Shown here one piece after another: positions 8,256-17,148 of a DNA stretch of 64,000 nucleotides. The notes beneath the pieces are model-generated. The model saw nothing but the letters and a program-made list of their open reading frames with translations, made no database searches and was not told the DNA's origin. Made by a program: the position numbers and the translations under genes. Origin of the DNA: Bog-756 sp963829235. GTDB lineage: Bacteria > Actinomycetota > Acidimicrobiia > Acidimicrobiales > RAAP-2. The stretch's first letter is position 1, and every line of letters starts with the position of its first letter. The stretch lies in NCBI GenBank assembly GCA_963829235.1, contig CAWHIF010000009.1:620001-684000 (forward strand), in the 5' to 3' direction.

Positions 8256-8858
8256 GTGCCGCCCGTGAGCAGTCCGATCCCGCCTCTCGTTGTGCCGCCC
8301 CGACCGCGGGCGACCGGACCGAGGCTCATACTGGCAGCAGCGGTGGTCATGACCGCCGCCCTCGCCCTCGGTGCTTGCGGAGGTGGACCTGCCGGCACGC
8401 CGCCGAGCACGACCGGCACCGCCCCGCCGACGTCCACCACCGAGACGACGGCCGCCGTCTCCGGCCAGGTGATCGCCGCCTACCGGGACATGTGGGCCGA
8501 CCTGGTCACCGCGGCAGAGACCTCAGACTTCCAATCGCCGCTCCTGGCCCAGCACGCCACGGGCGGTGCGCTCAAACTACTGGTGCAGGGACTGGCCAGG
8601 GACCAGCTGCACGACATCGTCACGAGGGGTGTGACCGCTCATCACCAGGCGGTCACTTCGTTGTCGCCGGCCTCGGACCCGACCCGTGCCACCGTCACCG
8701 ATTGCTTCGACGACACGCGCTGGGTCGAGTACACCACCGACGGGAAACGGGCCAAGAACACCCCCGGTGGTCGCCGGTCCACCACTGCGGAGCTGGTCAA
8801 GGTGCACGGCACGTGGAAGGTGAGCGAGCTCACCATCGCAGCCACCGGCACCTGCTGA
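8256..8858 (+). CDS. Putative lipoprotein with conserved C-terminal domain of unknown function
   Basis: 200 residues. A hydrophobic segment (about 24-40) ends in LGACGGG, a good lipobox, so the mature protein would be a lipid-anchored exoprotein starting at Cys41. A Thr/Pro/Ser-rich linker follows, then a small domain (QVIAAYRDMWADLVTAAETSDF ... VHGTWKVSELTIAATGTC, in parts) with two Cys that may form a disulfide. Similar small lipoproteins are frequent in actinobacteria and have no assigned role. GTG starts at 8256 and 8265 are both possible. It is convergent with the KdpD-domain gene, 28 bases away, with a short GAGTCG-cta-CGACTC hairpin at 8881-8895. Confidence 0.7.
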   Translation: MPPVSSPIPPLVVPPRPRATGPRLILAAAVVMTAALALGACGGGPAGTPPSTTGTAPPTSTTETTAAVSGQVIAAYRDMWADLVTAAETSDFQSPLLAQHATGGALKLLVQGLARDQLHDIVTRGVTAHHQAVTSLSPASDPTRATVTDCFDDTRWVEYTTDGKRAKNTPGGRRSTTAELVKVHGTWKVSELTIAATGTC

Positions 8859-8886
8859 GCCGCGGATCAGCGGCCGGCTCGAGTCG

Positions 8887-10080
8887 CTACGACTCATTGG
8901 CCGCCTCCACCAACATGCCGGAGTCCACGGAGGCATCCCTCCGGGCGATGATGTGCACGTCGATGGCCGCCGGCGCAGACAGACGGGCGATCTTCCGGAC
9001 GATCGAGCCCCCGCCGAGGAACTCATGGAACCGCGATCGACTGCTCGAGCCGACCACGATCTGGGTGAAGTGCCGCGACCGGGCGAAGTCGATGAGGGCC
9101 TGGGCCGGGTCGTCGCTTCTGATCTCGTTCCACTCGGCGCCGACATCGGCGGTGACCTGTCGGAGGGTGATCAGCTGGTCGTCGGGGAATTGGCCGGCCC
9201 GCCTCGGAGCGAGGACGTGGAGGACCTGGAGGTCGGCTTTGATGCGGGAGGCCATGCGGGAGGCCCGGCGCACGATGGCATCGGTGCCCGGTGCCGTGGT
9301 CACCCCGACGAGGATGCGCTCGTGGGTCTCCCACACGACATCCTTGCGCTGTTGACGGAGGTACTCGAGGAGCTGCTCCTCGGTCTCGTCGGCCAGGAAG
9401 CGGAGGGCCAGTTCGCGCAGTGCGGTCAGGTTGTCGGTGCGGAAGTAGTGCGAGAGGGCCTGGGGGACCTTCTCGGGTGGATAGATGTTGCCGTGGACCA
9501 TCCGGCGCCGGAGCTGCTCCGGCGAGGAGTCGACCAGCTCGATCTGGTCGGCCTTGCGGAGCACCCAGTCGGGGACCCGCTCGCGGATCTGCACCTCGAG
9601 GATCCGCTCCACTGCGTCGGCGATGCTCTCCAGGTGCTGGATGTTGACCGTGGTGACGACGTCGATGTCGGCGCTCAGGAGCGCCATGACATCCTGCCAG
9701 CGCTTCTCGTGACGGCCCGAGCCGGGGACGTTGGTGTGGGCGAGCTCGTCCACGAGGACCACCTGGGGCTGACGGTCGAGGACCGCGTCGAGGTCCATCT
9801 CCTCGAAGCGGGTTCCGCGGTAGTCGACGACCCGGCGTGGGATCACCTCCATGTCGTCGATGAGCTCCTCGGTGCGCTCCCGGCCGTGGCACTCGACGAA
9901 CCCGATGACGACGTCCGCGCCCCGTTGTCTGCGCCGGAGCCCCTCGCTCAACATGGCGTAGGACTTGCCCACCCCGGGAGCTGAGCCCAGGTAGATCCGG
10001 AAGCGCCCGGTGGCCTCGACCGAGGCTGTCGCATGCGGCCCTTCGCTCGCCGACCCGTCGACCCCGGTCGACTGTTCCAA
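8887..10080 (-). CDS. Detached KdpD N-terminal sensor protein (KdpD + Usp domains, no kinase)
   Basis: 397 residues. The KdpD domain has Walker A GSAPGVGKS (32-40) and Walker-B-like VVLVDELAHTN. It is followed at about 250-385 by a universal-stress-protein domain (ILVGVTTAPGTDAIVRRA ... IVVGSSSRSRF, read in parts). It ends there, with no DUF4118, GAF or kinase. In canonical KdpD this cytoplasmic module senses K+ / ionic conditions (and c-di-AMP in some species) and controls the attached kinase. Here it is the last gene of kdpFABC, 16 bases after kdpC, so it is presumably co-expressed and acts in trans on the kinase at 14804, which lacks exactly this module. That pairing is inference. Confidence 0.88.
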   Translation of the reverse strand: MEQSTGVDGSASEGPHATASVEATGRFRIYLGSAPGVGKSYAMLSEGLRRRQRGADVVIGFVECHGRERTEELIDDMEVIPRRVVDYRGTRFEEMDLDAVLDRQPQVVLVDELAHTNVPGSGRHEKRWQDVMALLSADIDVVTTVNIQHLESIADAVERILEVQIRERVPDWVLRKADQIELVDSSPEQLRRRMVHGNIYPPEKVPQALSHYFRTDNLTALRELALRFLADETEEQLLEYLRQQRKDVVWETHERILVGVTTAPGTDAIVRRASRMASRIKADLQVLHVLAPRRAGQFPDDQLITLRQVTADVGAEWNEIRSDDPAQALIDFARSRHFTQIVVGSSSRSRFHEFLGGGSIVRKIARLSAPAAIDVHIIARRDASVDSGMLVEAANES

Positions 10081-10096
10081 CCTCAGTCGGTCGCGG

Positions 10097-10741
10097 TCAT
10101 CGCAGCTTGGCGAGCGCCTCGTTCAGCTGCAGCACAACGATGTAGCTGCTGCCGAGGAAGCCCAACTGCGCGCCGTTGCTCTCACGGGCGATGAGCGCCC
10201 GCAGGGTGGCCGGAGCGATGCCGGTGGCCCTGGACACCATCGGGATCTGGGCCAGGGCGTCGGCCGGGGTGATGTCGGGGTCGTACCCGCTCCCCGAGGT
10301 GGTGACCAGGTCCGGGGTGGGGTTCACGCCCCGCTTGTGCCAGTAGGCGACCAAGGTCTCGGTGTTGCTCTTCAGGGTGCTGGAGCGGGGCCCGAGGTTG
10401 GTGGCCCCGGACTCACCCGAGTTCAGGACGCCCGGCCTGCCGGGGATGTTGTTGGCCGCGAGCGGGTTGTCGCCCCCGCCGGCCACCGGCTTCAGCGAGC
10501 CGGCGTACGGGCCGAGGGCGTCGGGCCGGCCCTGGAACACGCAGCTCCCGAGCAGGTGGCCCGGGCACCTCGTCTGCGACCAGTTCTGTCCGATGAGCGT
10601 GGAGCCGTTGGGGGTGATCGAACCGTTGGCCTGGTGCTTGAACAGCACCTGGGAGACCCCGGTTCCGACGAACGCGTAGGCGAAGGTCAGGATGAGGGCA
10701 ATCACCGCGAGTGTGACCGCCCGGCGGATGTGGATGAGCAT
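10097..10741 (-). CDS. kdpC: Potassium-transporting ATPase subunit C
   Basis: 214 residues with one N-terminal membrane helix (about 6-28) and an extracytoplasmic domain containing TTSGSGYDPDITPADA, the conserved KdpC signature. KdpC stabilises the KdpFABC complex and helps K+ access from outside. It is slightly longer than E. coli KdpC (190) through an insert around 60-110. It begins 13 bases after the kdpB stop. Confidence 0.95.
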   Translation of the reverse strand: MLIHIRRAVTLAVIALILTFAYAFVGTGVSQVLFKHQANGSITPNGSTLIGQNWSQTRCPGHLLGSCVFQGRPDALGPYAGSLKPVAGGGDNPLAANNIPGRPGVLNSGESGATNLGPRSSTLKSNTETLVAYWHKRGVNPTPDLVTTSGSGYDPDITPADALAQIPMVSRATGIAPATLRALIARESNGAQLGFLGSSYIVVLQLNEALAKLR

Positions 10742-10754
10742 CAGACGGACTCCA

Positions 10755-12824
10755 TCAGTAGGCGTGCAGCGCGACGAGGATGAGATCGATCAGTTTGATG
10801 AAGATGAAGGGGGCGATGATCCCGCCCACCCCATAGATGAAGACGTTCCGGCGCAGGATTGCCTGGGAGCTGGCTGGGCGGAACTTGACGCCGCGCAGGG
10901 CCAGCGGGATGAGGGCCACGATGACCAGTGCATTGAAGATCACCGCCGACAGCACCGCGCTCTGCGGGCTGTGCAGCTTCATGATGTTCAGCGGCTCGAG
11001 CTGCGGGTAGGTGGCGATGAACAACGCAGGAACGATGGCGAAGTACTTGGCCACATCGTTGGCGATGGAGAACGTGGTGAGCGATCCCCGGGTGATGAGG
11101 AGCTGCTTGCCGATCTCGACCACGTCGATGAGCTTGGTCGGGTTGGAGTCGAGGTCCACCATGTTGCCGGCCTCCTTGGCCGCGGTGGTCCCGGTGTTCA
11201 TGGCCACACCGACGTCGGCCTGGGCCAGGGCCGGGGCGTCGTTGGTCCCGTCGCCGGTCATGGCCACGAGCTTCCCGCCCTCCTGCTCGGCCTTGATGAG
11301 GGCCATTTTGGCCTCGGGTGTGGCCTCGGCCAGGAAGTCGTCGACGCCCGCCTCCTGGGCGATGGCCGCCGCGGTCAGCGGGTTGTCACCGGTGATCATG
11401 ACGGTGCGGATGCCCATCTGGCGCATCTCGTCGAACTTCTCGCGGATACCCTGCTTGACCACGTCCTTGAGCTCGATGACCCCGAGAATGTTCGGTCCAT
11501 CGGCCACTGCCAGCGGGGTCGACCCGGCCCGGGAGACCCGCTCGACGATCCCGTCGAGGTCGGGAGGCACGGTCCCACCCTGGTCGGTGACCCATCGCTT
11601 GACCGAGTCGGCCGCCCCTTTCCTGATCTGGCGCGGACCCACGTCGAGGCCGGACATGCGGGTCTGGGCGGTGAAGGGCACGAACGCGTGCTCCCCCTCC
11701 AGCTCCCGCTCCCGGATGTTGAAGCGCTCCTTGGCCAGCACCACGATGGAGCGGCCCTCTGGTGTCTCGTCGGCCAGGGAGGCCAGTTGGGCCACGTCGG
11801 CCACGTCCTGCTCGCTGTGGCCGCCGACCGGATAGAAGTCAGACGCCATCCGGTTGCCGAGGGTGATGGTACCCGTCTTGTCCAACAACAGGGTCTGCAC
11901 GTCGCCCGCTGCTTCCACGGCCCGGCCGCTCATGGCCAGCACGTTGCGCTGGACCAGGCGGTCCATTCCGGCGATACCGATGGCCGACAGCAGGGCCCCG
12001 ATGGTGGTCGGGATGAGGCAGACCAACAGGGAGATCAGGACGACCACCGATACCGTGGCCCCGGCGTAGTGGCCGAAGGGTTGGAGCGTCACCACGACGG
12101 GGATGAAGACGATGGTGAGGACAGCAAGCAGGATGGTCAGGGCGATCTCATTGGGGGTCTTCTGGCGGTTGGCCCCCTCGACCAGGGTGATCATCCGGTC
12201 GATGAAGGTGTGGCCGCGCTCGGCGGTGATCCGGACCACGATGCGGTCGGAGAGGACCTTGGTCCCGCCGGTGACGGCCGAGCGGTCGCCTCCCGACTCG
12301 CGGATGACCGGGGCCGACTCGCCGGTGATGGCCGACTCGTCGACCGAGGCGATTCCCTCGGTGATCTCGCCGTCGGAGGGGATGAGGTCACCCGCCTCGC
12401 ACACGACCATGTCCCCCTTGGCCAGTTCAGCCGCCGGCACCAGCTCCTCGGTCCCGTCGGGCCGGAGGCGCCGGGCCTCGGTCTCCGACCGCATCTTCCG
12501 GAGGGTGTCGGCCTGGGCCTTGCCCCGCCCCTCGGCCATGGCCTCGGCGAAGTTGGCGAAGATGACGGTGAGGAACAGCCAGATGGTGATGGACCAGGTG
12601 AAGATGCCCGGGTGAGCGATGGCCTCGATGAAGGTGATGACCGTGCCGACCAGCACCACGAACATGACCGGGTTGCGGATCTCCATGGCCGGATTCAGCT
12701 TTGTGAATGCGCCGACCAGGGCCTGCCGTAGGATCTCGCCGTCGAACAGGCCGCGGGACTCGGCGACGCCGTGGGCTTCGGTGCCCGGTTGGGGCGGCTG
12801 TGGTTGGGTGGTTGTCATCGTCAT
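10755..12824 (-). CDS. kdpB: Potassium-transporting ATPase subunit B (P-type ATPase)
   Basis: 689 residues, the normal KdpB length. The phosphorylation site is Asp315 in DKTGT. The actuator-domain TGES motif is at 168-171, the nucleotide-binding region includes KGA and TPLAVA, and the hinge is MTGDGTNDAPALAQAD. KdpB is the ATP-hydrolysing pump subunit of KdpFABC in the inner membrane. The start at 12824 overlaps the kdpA stop by one base (TGATG). An upstream alternative would run through kdpA in another frame and is rejected. All P-type key residues are intact. Confidence 0.97.
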   Translation of the reverse strand: MTMTTTQPQPPQPGTEAHGVAESRGLFDGEILRQALVGAFTKLNPAMEIRNPVMFVVLVGTVITFIEAIAHPGIFTWSITIWLFLTVIFANFAEAMAEGRGKAQADTLRKMRSETEARRLRPDGTEELVPAAELAKGDMVVCEAGDLIPSDGEITEGIASVDESAITGESAPVIRESGGDRSAVTGGTKVLSDRIVVRITAERGHTFIDRMITLVEGANRQKTPNEIALTILLAVLTIVFIPVVVTLQPFGHYAGATVSVVVLISLLVCLIPTTIGALLSAIGIAGMDRLVQRNVLAMSGRAVEAAGDVQTLLLDKTGTITLGNRMASDFYPVGGHSEQDVADVAQLASLADETPEGRSIVVLAKERFNIRERELEGEHAFVPFTAQTRMSGLDVGPRQIRKGAADSVKRWVTDQGGTVPPDLDGIVERVSRAGSTPLAVADGPNILGVIELKDVVKQGIREKFDEMRQMGIRTVMITGDNPLTAAAIAQEAGVDDFLAEATPEAKMALIKAEQEGGKLVAMTGDGTNDAPALAQADVGVAMNTGTTAAKEAGNMVDLDSNPTKLIDVVEIGKQLLITRGSLTTFSIANDVAKYFAIVPALFIATYPQLEPLNIMKLHSPQSAVLSAVIFNALVIVALIPLALRGVKFRPASSQAILRRNVFIYGVGGIIAPFIFIKLIDLILVALHAY

Positions 12825-14512
12825 CAGAAGAACGTCCCGTGGCTCAGCTGCTCGACGATCGGTCCGAGAGCAAGGGCAGGGAAGAAGGTGAGGCCACCGA
12901 TGATCACGATTACTCCGATGGTGAGGCCGACGAACATGCCGTTGTCGGTGCGGAAGGTGCCGAGGGACTCGGGCACCACGTTTTTGGCTGCGAGCGTGCC
13001 TCCGAGGGCGAGGGCCGGGATCATGATGCCGACCCGACCGATCAACATGTCGATCCCTCCGATCACGTTGTAGAAGGTGGTGTTGCCGGTCAGTCCTCCG
13101 AAGGCCGAGCCGTTGTTGTTCCCCTGCGAGGTGAGTCCGTAGAGGATCTCGGAGAACCCATGGGGGCCGGCGTTGAGGGGTCCGGCCCGTCCGGCGTGTA
13201 TCGACACCGCGATGGCGGTGAGGACGAGCACGATGATGGGCATGACCAGGGCGCCGAGGCCGGCGAGTTTCACCTCCTTGGCCTGAATCTTCTTCCCCAG
13301 GTACTCCGGCGTTCGCCCGATCATCAGGCCGCCGATGAACACGGCGATGATGGCGTAGATGAGGATGGTGTAGAGGCCGCTCCCGGCGCCTCCCGGAGTC
13401 ACCTCCCCGAGCATCATGCCGCTCATGAGGCCCAGGCCGCCGATCGGGGTGAACGAGTCGTACGAGGCGTCGGCCGAGCCGGTCGAGGTGCTGGTCGACG
13501 CCACCCCGAACAGGGCGGTCGTGGTGTCGCCGAAGCGGGATTCCTTGCCCTCGGTGTTGCCGACGGTCGAATGCACTCCGGCCGCGGCCACGGCGGGGTT
13601 CTGCTGGTGCTCGGCGTAGGTGGTGTAGCCCACCCACACGGAGAAGATGATGACCATGGCACCCAGCAGGGCGGCACCGTGGCGGATGCTCCCGACCATC
13701 TTGCCGAACGTGTAGGTGAGGGAGAAGGGAATGGCCAGCAACAGATAGATCGAGAGCCAGTTGGTCAGGCCCGTCGGGTTCTCGAAGGTGGTCGCCGAAT
13801 TGGCGTTGAGGAAGCCACCTCCATTGTTCCCCAGTTGTTTGATCGACTCCATGAACCCGATCGGTCCCCGGGCAATGGTCTGGATGACACCGTTCAACGC
13901 ATCGTGGATCGAGACGGTGCCGGCCAGCGTCTGCACCGCGCCCTGACCGACGAAGATGAGGCCCCCGACGAATGCGATCGGGATGACGATGTAGAAAAGG
14001 CCGCGGGTCATGTCCACCCAGAAGTTCCCGATGGTCGGAGAGTTGCGCCTCGAAAAGCCGCGCACCAAGGCGATGGCCACGGCGATGCCGATGACCGGGC
14101 TCAGGAACTGCTCGAGGGTCAACGCACCGATCTGCGAGAAGTACGACATGGTCGTCTCGCCGCCGTAGTTCTGCCAGTTGGTATTGGTCATGAAGGAGGC
14201 GGCCGTGTTGAAGCTGAGGGCCTGGCCCACCGCTCCGAAATGTTGTGGATTGAGAGGCAGTGACCCTTGGATACGGATGAGCAGGTAGGTGACGCCCATG
14301 GCCACCCCGGAGAAGATGACCATGGAGGCGGCGTAGCGCTTCCAGTTCTGCTCCTGCTCCGGGCCGGTACCGAGGGCACGGTAGACCGGTCGCTCGGCCC
14401 AGCCGAGGAAGTGGACCCGGCCCTCGAACACGGCAGCCATGTAGGAGCCCAGGTACCGCCACGTCAGACCGAGGGCGATGACCAGGGTGATGATGGTCCA
14501 GGTGAAGCCCAT
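12824..14512 (-). CDS. kdpA: Potassium-transporting ATPase subunit A
   Basis: 562 residues and about ten membrane segments. KdpA is a K+-channel-like subunit with four pore repeats. Gly-rich filter-like stretches are visible (NTNWQNYGGETT, NNGGGFLNANSA, QGNNNGSAFGGL). It selects K+ from the periplasmic side and passes it to KdpB. The start ATG lies directly after the kdpF stop with no gap. No frameshift. Confidence 0.96.
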   Translation of the reverse strand: MGFTWTIITLVIALGLTWRYLGSYMAAVFEGRVHFLGWAERPVYRALGTGPEQEQNWKRYAASMVIFSGVAMGVTYLLIRIQGSLPLNPQHFGAVGQALSFNTAASFMTNTNWQNYGGETTMSYFSQIGALTLEQFLSPVIGIAVAIALVRGFSRRNSPTIGNFWVDMTRGLFYIVIPIAFVGGLIFVGQGAVQTLAGTVSIHDALNGVIQTIARGPIGFMESIKQLGNNGGGFLNANSATTFENPTGLTNWLSIYLLLAIPFSLTYTFGKMVGSIRHGAALLGAMVIIFSVWVGYTTYAEHQQNPAVAAAGVHSTVGNTEGKESRFGDTTTALFGVASTSTSTGSADASYDSFTPIGGLGLMSGMMLGEVTPGGAGSGLYTILIYAIIAVFIGGLMIGRTPEYLGKKIQAKEVKLAGLGALVMPIIVLVLTAIAVSIHAGRAGPLNAGPHGFSEILYGLTSQGNNNGSAFGGLTGNTTFYNVIGGIDMLIGRVGIMIPALALGGTLAAKNVVPESLGTFRTDNGMFVGLTIGVIVIIGGLTFFPALALGPIVEQLSHGTFF

Positions 14513-14602
14513 CTAAAACTTCTCCGGCTTGAACATGGCGAAACCCAGATAGAGGAACATCAGGATTGCGACGCCGAGGAGGAGGCCTTGGGTGACGGTC
14601 AT
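14513..14602 (-). CDS. kdpF: KdpF small stabilising subunit
   Basis: 29 residues: one hydrophobic helix (LLLGVAILMFLYLGFAMF) ending KPEKF, the typical KdpF pattern. KdpF is a single-span lipid-like peptide that stabilises the KdpABC complex. The stop abuts the kdpA start codon, and its ATG overlaps the stop of the small ORF before it (ATGA), so all are translationally coupled. Confidence 0.88.
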   Translation of the reverse strand: MTVTQGLLLGVAILMFLYLGFAMFKPEKF

Positions 14603-14682
14603 ACCCGGTCCAGAGCCCAGATGAGTCCGAGCATCACCACGACGAAGCCGATGATGCCGAGCACTGCGAGGAAATCTGCCAT
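14599..14682 (-). CDS. Small single-span membrane protein leading the kdp operon
   Basis: 27 residues: MADFLAVLGIIGFVVVMLGL then IWALDRV. It has one predicted helix with a charged end. It overlaps kdpF by four bases (ATGA), which argues that it is translated. It resembles the N-terminus of the small protein at 8062. Such tiny proteins with a terminal D/E-R motif often precede kdp genes in actinobacteria; no function is established that I know of. It could be a second KdpF-like stabiliser or a regulator of the kinase. Confidence 0.7.
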   Translation of the reverse strand: MADFLAVLGIIGFVVVMLGLIWALDRV

Positions 14683-14803
14683 GGGAACGAGTATCCGCCT
14701 CCCGCTCTGAACAGACTCTTCACAGCGATCTCAGGCCCTGAATAAAACCTCAACAGGCTCCGGGCCCGGGGCCGGAGGCCCGGATTCGTACGACAATGGT
14801 GAG
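14683..14803. promoter_or_regulatory. Divergent kdp promoter region
   Basis: 121 bases separate the leftward kdpFABC operon from the rightward histidine kinase. The middle (about 14707-14757) is the only AT-richer stretch nearby and holds two similar direct elements, CTTCACAG and CTCAACAG, about 30 bases apart, with GAATAAAAC between them. This is the expected place for KdpE-type binding to control both sides. The operator assignment is inference. Confidence 0.4.
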
Positions 14804-16273
14804 GTGCACAGGCGTCTGATCGGTTCGATGGCGGGGATCGCCCTCTCGTTGGGGCTCGGGGCCGCCCTCCTGCCCCTGCGGGACCACCTGAGCATCGCCG
14901 TCGCCGCCCTGGTCTTCGTGCTTCCCGTCGTGGTCGGGGTGATCATCGGCGGCTTCACGGCCGGCGCCACGAGTGTGCTGGCCGGTTTCTTCGTGTACGA
15001 CTACGGCTTCATCCCGCCCTACGGCCGGCTCGGTGTGGAACGGGCCCAGGACTGGGTGGCCCTCGCGGTGTACACGGTGGTCATGCTGGCGGTGGCCCGG
15101 GTGGTGTCCAACCTGGAGTCGGCGCGCTCGGAGGCCCTGGTGAGGACCGTCGAGGCGCAGCGGCTCTTCGAGCTGTCCGAGCTGCTGGTCGACGAGCGGT
15201 CGGTCGAGGAGCTGCTGAAGACCATCGTGCGGGCCGTCGGCACCATGTTCGACGTATCCGGGGTGATGCTGCTGGTCCCCGAGGGCGACAGGCTGGAGAT
15301 CGCCGCCTCGTACGGCGAGGCGCTCTCGCCTGATGAGCTCGGCCAGCTCGATCCCCGATCCGGCGTGCCGGTCAGCCTCGGGACGGCGCCGGGGGCCCCG
15401 GACGGGATGGGGACCGTGGCCCTGTCCGCCGCCGGACGGCCGGTGGGGATCCTGGCCATGCGCGGGATGCCCGCCTCGGAGGCCGACCGGGCCCTGCTCC
15501 GCACCTTCACCAACCACGCCGCCCTGGCCCTCGAGCGGGCCCAGCTGCGCGAGCAGGCCCTGCGTTCGGAGGTGCTGGAGGAGATCGATCGGCTCCGGCA
15601 TGCGCTGATGGGGGCGGTCTCCCACGACCTGCGGACCCCGCTGGCCACCATGAAGGTGGCGTCGTCGACGCTGCTGCATCCGGTGTTCCCGCTCTCGGAA
15701 GCCGACCTGGACGAGCTCCACGTCCTCATCGACGTCGAGACCGACAGGCTCACCCGCCTGGTCACCAGCCTGCTCGACATGACCCGGATCGACGCCGGGG
15801 TCCTCGAGGTCCGGCGAGGCCCGACATCGGTGGCCGCCCTGGTCGACGAGGCTCTCACCGGGCTCCATTCGACGCTCGGCGACCGTCCCGTCGAGATCTC
15901 GATCCCCGACGATCTGCCCGACGTCGACATCGACCGCCTCCTGATCGGGCAGGTACTCGCTAACCTCTTGGACAATGCCAACCGCTACGCACCCTCGGAG
16001 AGCCTGATCACGGTGGCCGGTGAGGTCCGCGGCGATCGGATCGTCCTCTCGGTCACCGACGGAGGGCCCGGCGTCCCCGCCGCCGAACGGGAGGCGGTCT
16101 TCGACCGGTACGTGCGGTTCGACACCGGGGGCCGGGCCGGGCTCGGACTGACCATCGCCAAGACATTCGTCGAGGCCCACGGAGAGCACATCTGGGTCGA
16201 GGACGTTCCCGACGGCGGGGCCCGGTTCGCCTTCACGTTGCCCTTGGCGGCAACGGTCGGCGCAGGCATCTAG
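14804..16273 (+). CDS. Sensor histidine kinase, DUF4118-GAF-HisKA-HATPase (KdpD C-terminal half)
   Basis: 489 residues. The DUF4118 membrane region (about 1-105) contains GFFVYDYGFIPPYGRL. A GAF domain (about 120-245) follows, then HisKA with phosphoacceptor His274 in SHDLRTP and a HATPase with NLLDNANRYAP, VTDGGPGVP and GLGLTIA. It is a KdpD without the N-terminal KdpD/Usp module, which is encoded separately at 8887. It starts at GTG and diverges from kdpFABC; the response regulator follows five bases downstream, so the two form a two-component system that probably controls kdpFABC. Confidence 0.9.
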   Translation: MHRRLIGSMAGIALSLGLGAALLPLRDHLSIAVAALVFVLPVVVGVIIGGFTAGATSVLAGFFVYDYGFIPPYGRLGVERAQDWVALAVYTVVMLAVARVVSNLESARSEALVRTVEAQRLFELSELLVDERSVEELLKTIVRAVGTMFDVSGVMLLVPEGDRLEIAASYGEALSPDELGQLDPRSGVPVSLGTAPGAPDGMGTVALSAAGRPVGILAMRGMPASEADRALLRTFTNHAALALERAQLREQALRSEVLEEIDRLRHALMGAVSHDLRTPLATMKVASSTLLHPVFPLSEADLDELHVLIDVETDRLTRLVTSLLDMTRIDAGVLEVRRGPTSVAALVDEALTGLHSTLGDRPVEISIPDDLPDVDIDRLLIGQVLANLLDNANRYAPSESLITVAGEVRGDRIVLSVTDGGPGVPAAEREAVFDRYVRFDTGGRAGLGLTIAKTFVEAHGEHIWVEDVPDGGARFAFTLPLAATVGAGI

Positions 16274-16278
16274 CGCCG

Positions 16279-16974
16279 ATGGCCAAGGTGCTGGTCATCG
16301 ATGACGACCCGTCCCTCCTGCGGGCCCTGCGCGTCGGTCTGCAGGCCGGCGGCCACGAGGTCGTCACGGCCGTCAACGGCGAACAGGGGATCTCCCAGAC
16401 CGCGGTCACCTCCCCCGACATCGTCGTGCTCGACCTCGGCCTGCCCGACATCGACGGCCAGACGGTGTGCAAGAGGATCCGGCAGTGGAGCGAGGTACCC
16501 ATCATCATCCTGTCGGCCAGCGGCACCGAGGACCGCAAGGTGGCCGCCCTCGACGGCGGGGCGGACGACTACGTCACCAAGCCCTTCGGCATGGCCGAGC
16601 TCGAGGCCCGGATCCGCACCGCGCTGCGCCATCGGAAGTCGGACGCCGACGAGTCGTCGCCGCCATCGATCACCATCGGCTCGCTCGATCTCGACCTCGT
16701 CCACCACGAGGCCCACGTGCGGGGCGGAGCGGTCGACCTCACGGCCAAGGAGTTCGACGTGCTCTCCTTCCTGGCCCGCCATCCCGGGAAGACGTGTACC
16801 CACCAGATGATCCTGGCCGCCGTGTGGGGGACGGGCTACGGACGGGAGGCCCAGTACCTCCATGCCTACGTGCACCGGCTCCGGCAGAAGCTGGACGACG
16901 GATCGGGCACGCTGATCCGGACCATCCCCGGTGTCGGCTACAGCCTCAACCCCGATCCGGTGCCGACCGCGTGA
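16279..16974 (+). CDS. KdpE-like OmpR-family response regulator
   Basis: 231 residues. The receiver domain has acidic pocket Asp8-10, phosphoacceptor Asp52 in VLDLGLPD and Lys101 in YVTKPFG. The winged-helix DNA-binding domain (about 130-225) ends RTIPGVGYSL. It is cognate to the kinase five bases upstream and is expected to bind the kdp promoter. A second, similar regulator is at 19957. Confidence 0.92.
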   Translation: MAKVLVIDDDPSLLRALRVGLQAGGHEVVTAVNGEQGISQTAVTSPDIVVLDLGLPDIDGQTVCKRIRQWSEVPIIILSASGTEDRKVAALDGGADDYVTKPFGMAELEARIRTALRHRKSDADESSPPSITIGSLDLDLVHHEAHVRGGAVDLTAKEFDVLSFLARHPGKTCTHQMILAAVWGTGYGREAQYLHAYVHRLRQKLDDGSGTLIRTIPGVGYSLNPDPVPTA

Positions 16975-17148
16975 CCGTGATGCCGAACCGGACAGGCGCA
17001 CCGAACCGGACAGGCGGACGGGGCACCGGGCCTACGCTGTGCACGGGCGACGTGAACGCCGTCGGCGTCCAGCCTGGGCACGGGGCCGGCGGCGAGCGGG
17101 CGCGACCGCGCCCCGTGGACGAACCGTAGGGTCAGGAGGCGATCGACT
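16975..17148 (+). other. Intergenic region with a short direct repeat
   Basis: 174 bases before the second kdpD. CCGAACCGGACAGGCG occurs twice in a row near 16983-17016, separated by two bases. A TAGGGT hexamer near 17127 followed by AGGAGG-like sequence precedes the GTG start at 17149, so a promoter and ribosome-binding site are plausible here. Confidence 0.35.

Noticed and set aside
12825..14462. An N-terminal extension of KdpB to 1235 residues
   Set aside because: It lies across kdpA in another frame, and KdpB reaches its normal length from 12824.
16983..17016. Direct repeat of CCGAACCGGACAGGCG as a regulatory array
   Set aside because: Only two copies in a short intergenic gap of low-complexity GC-rich sequence; no regulator context.
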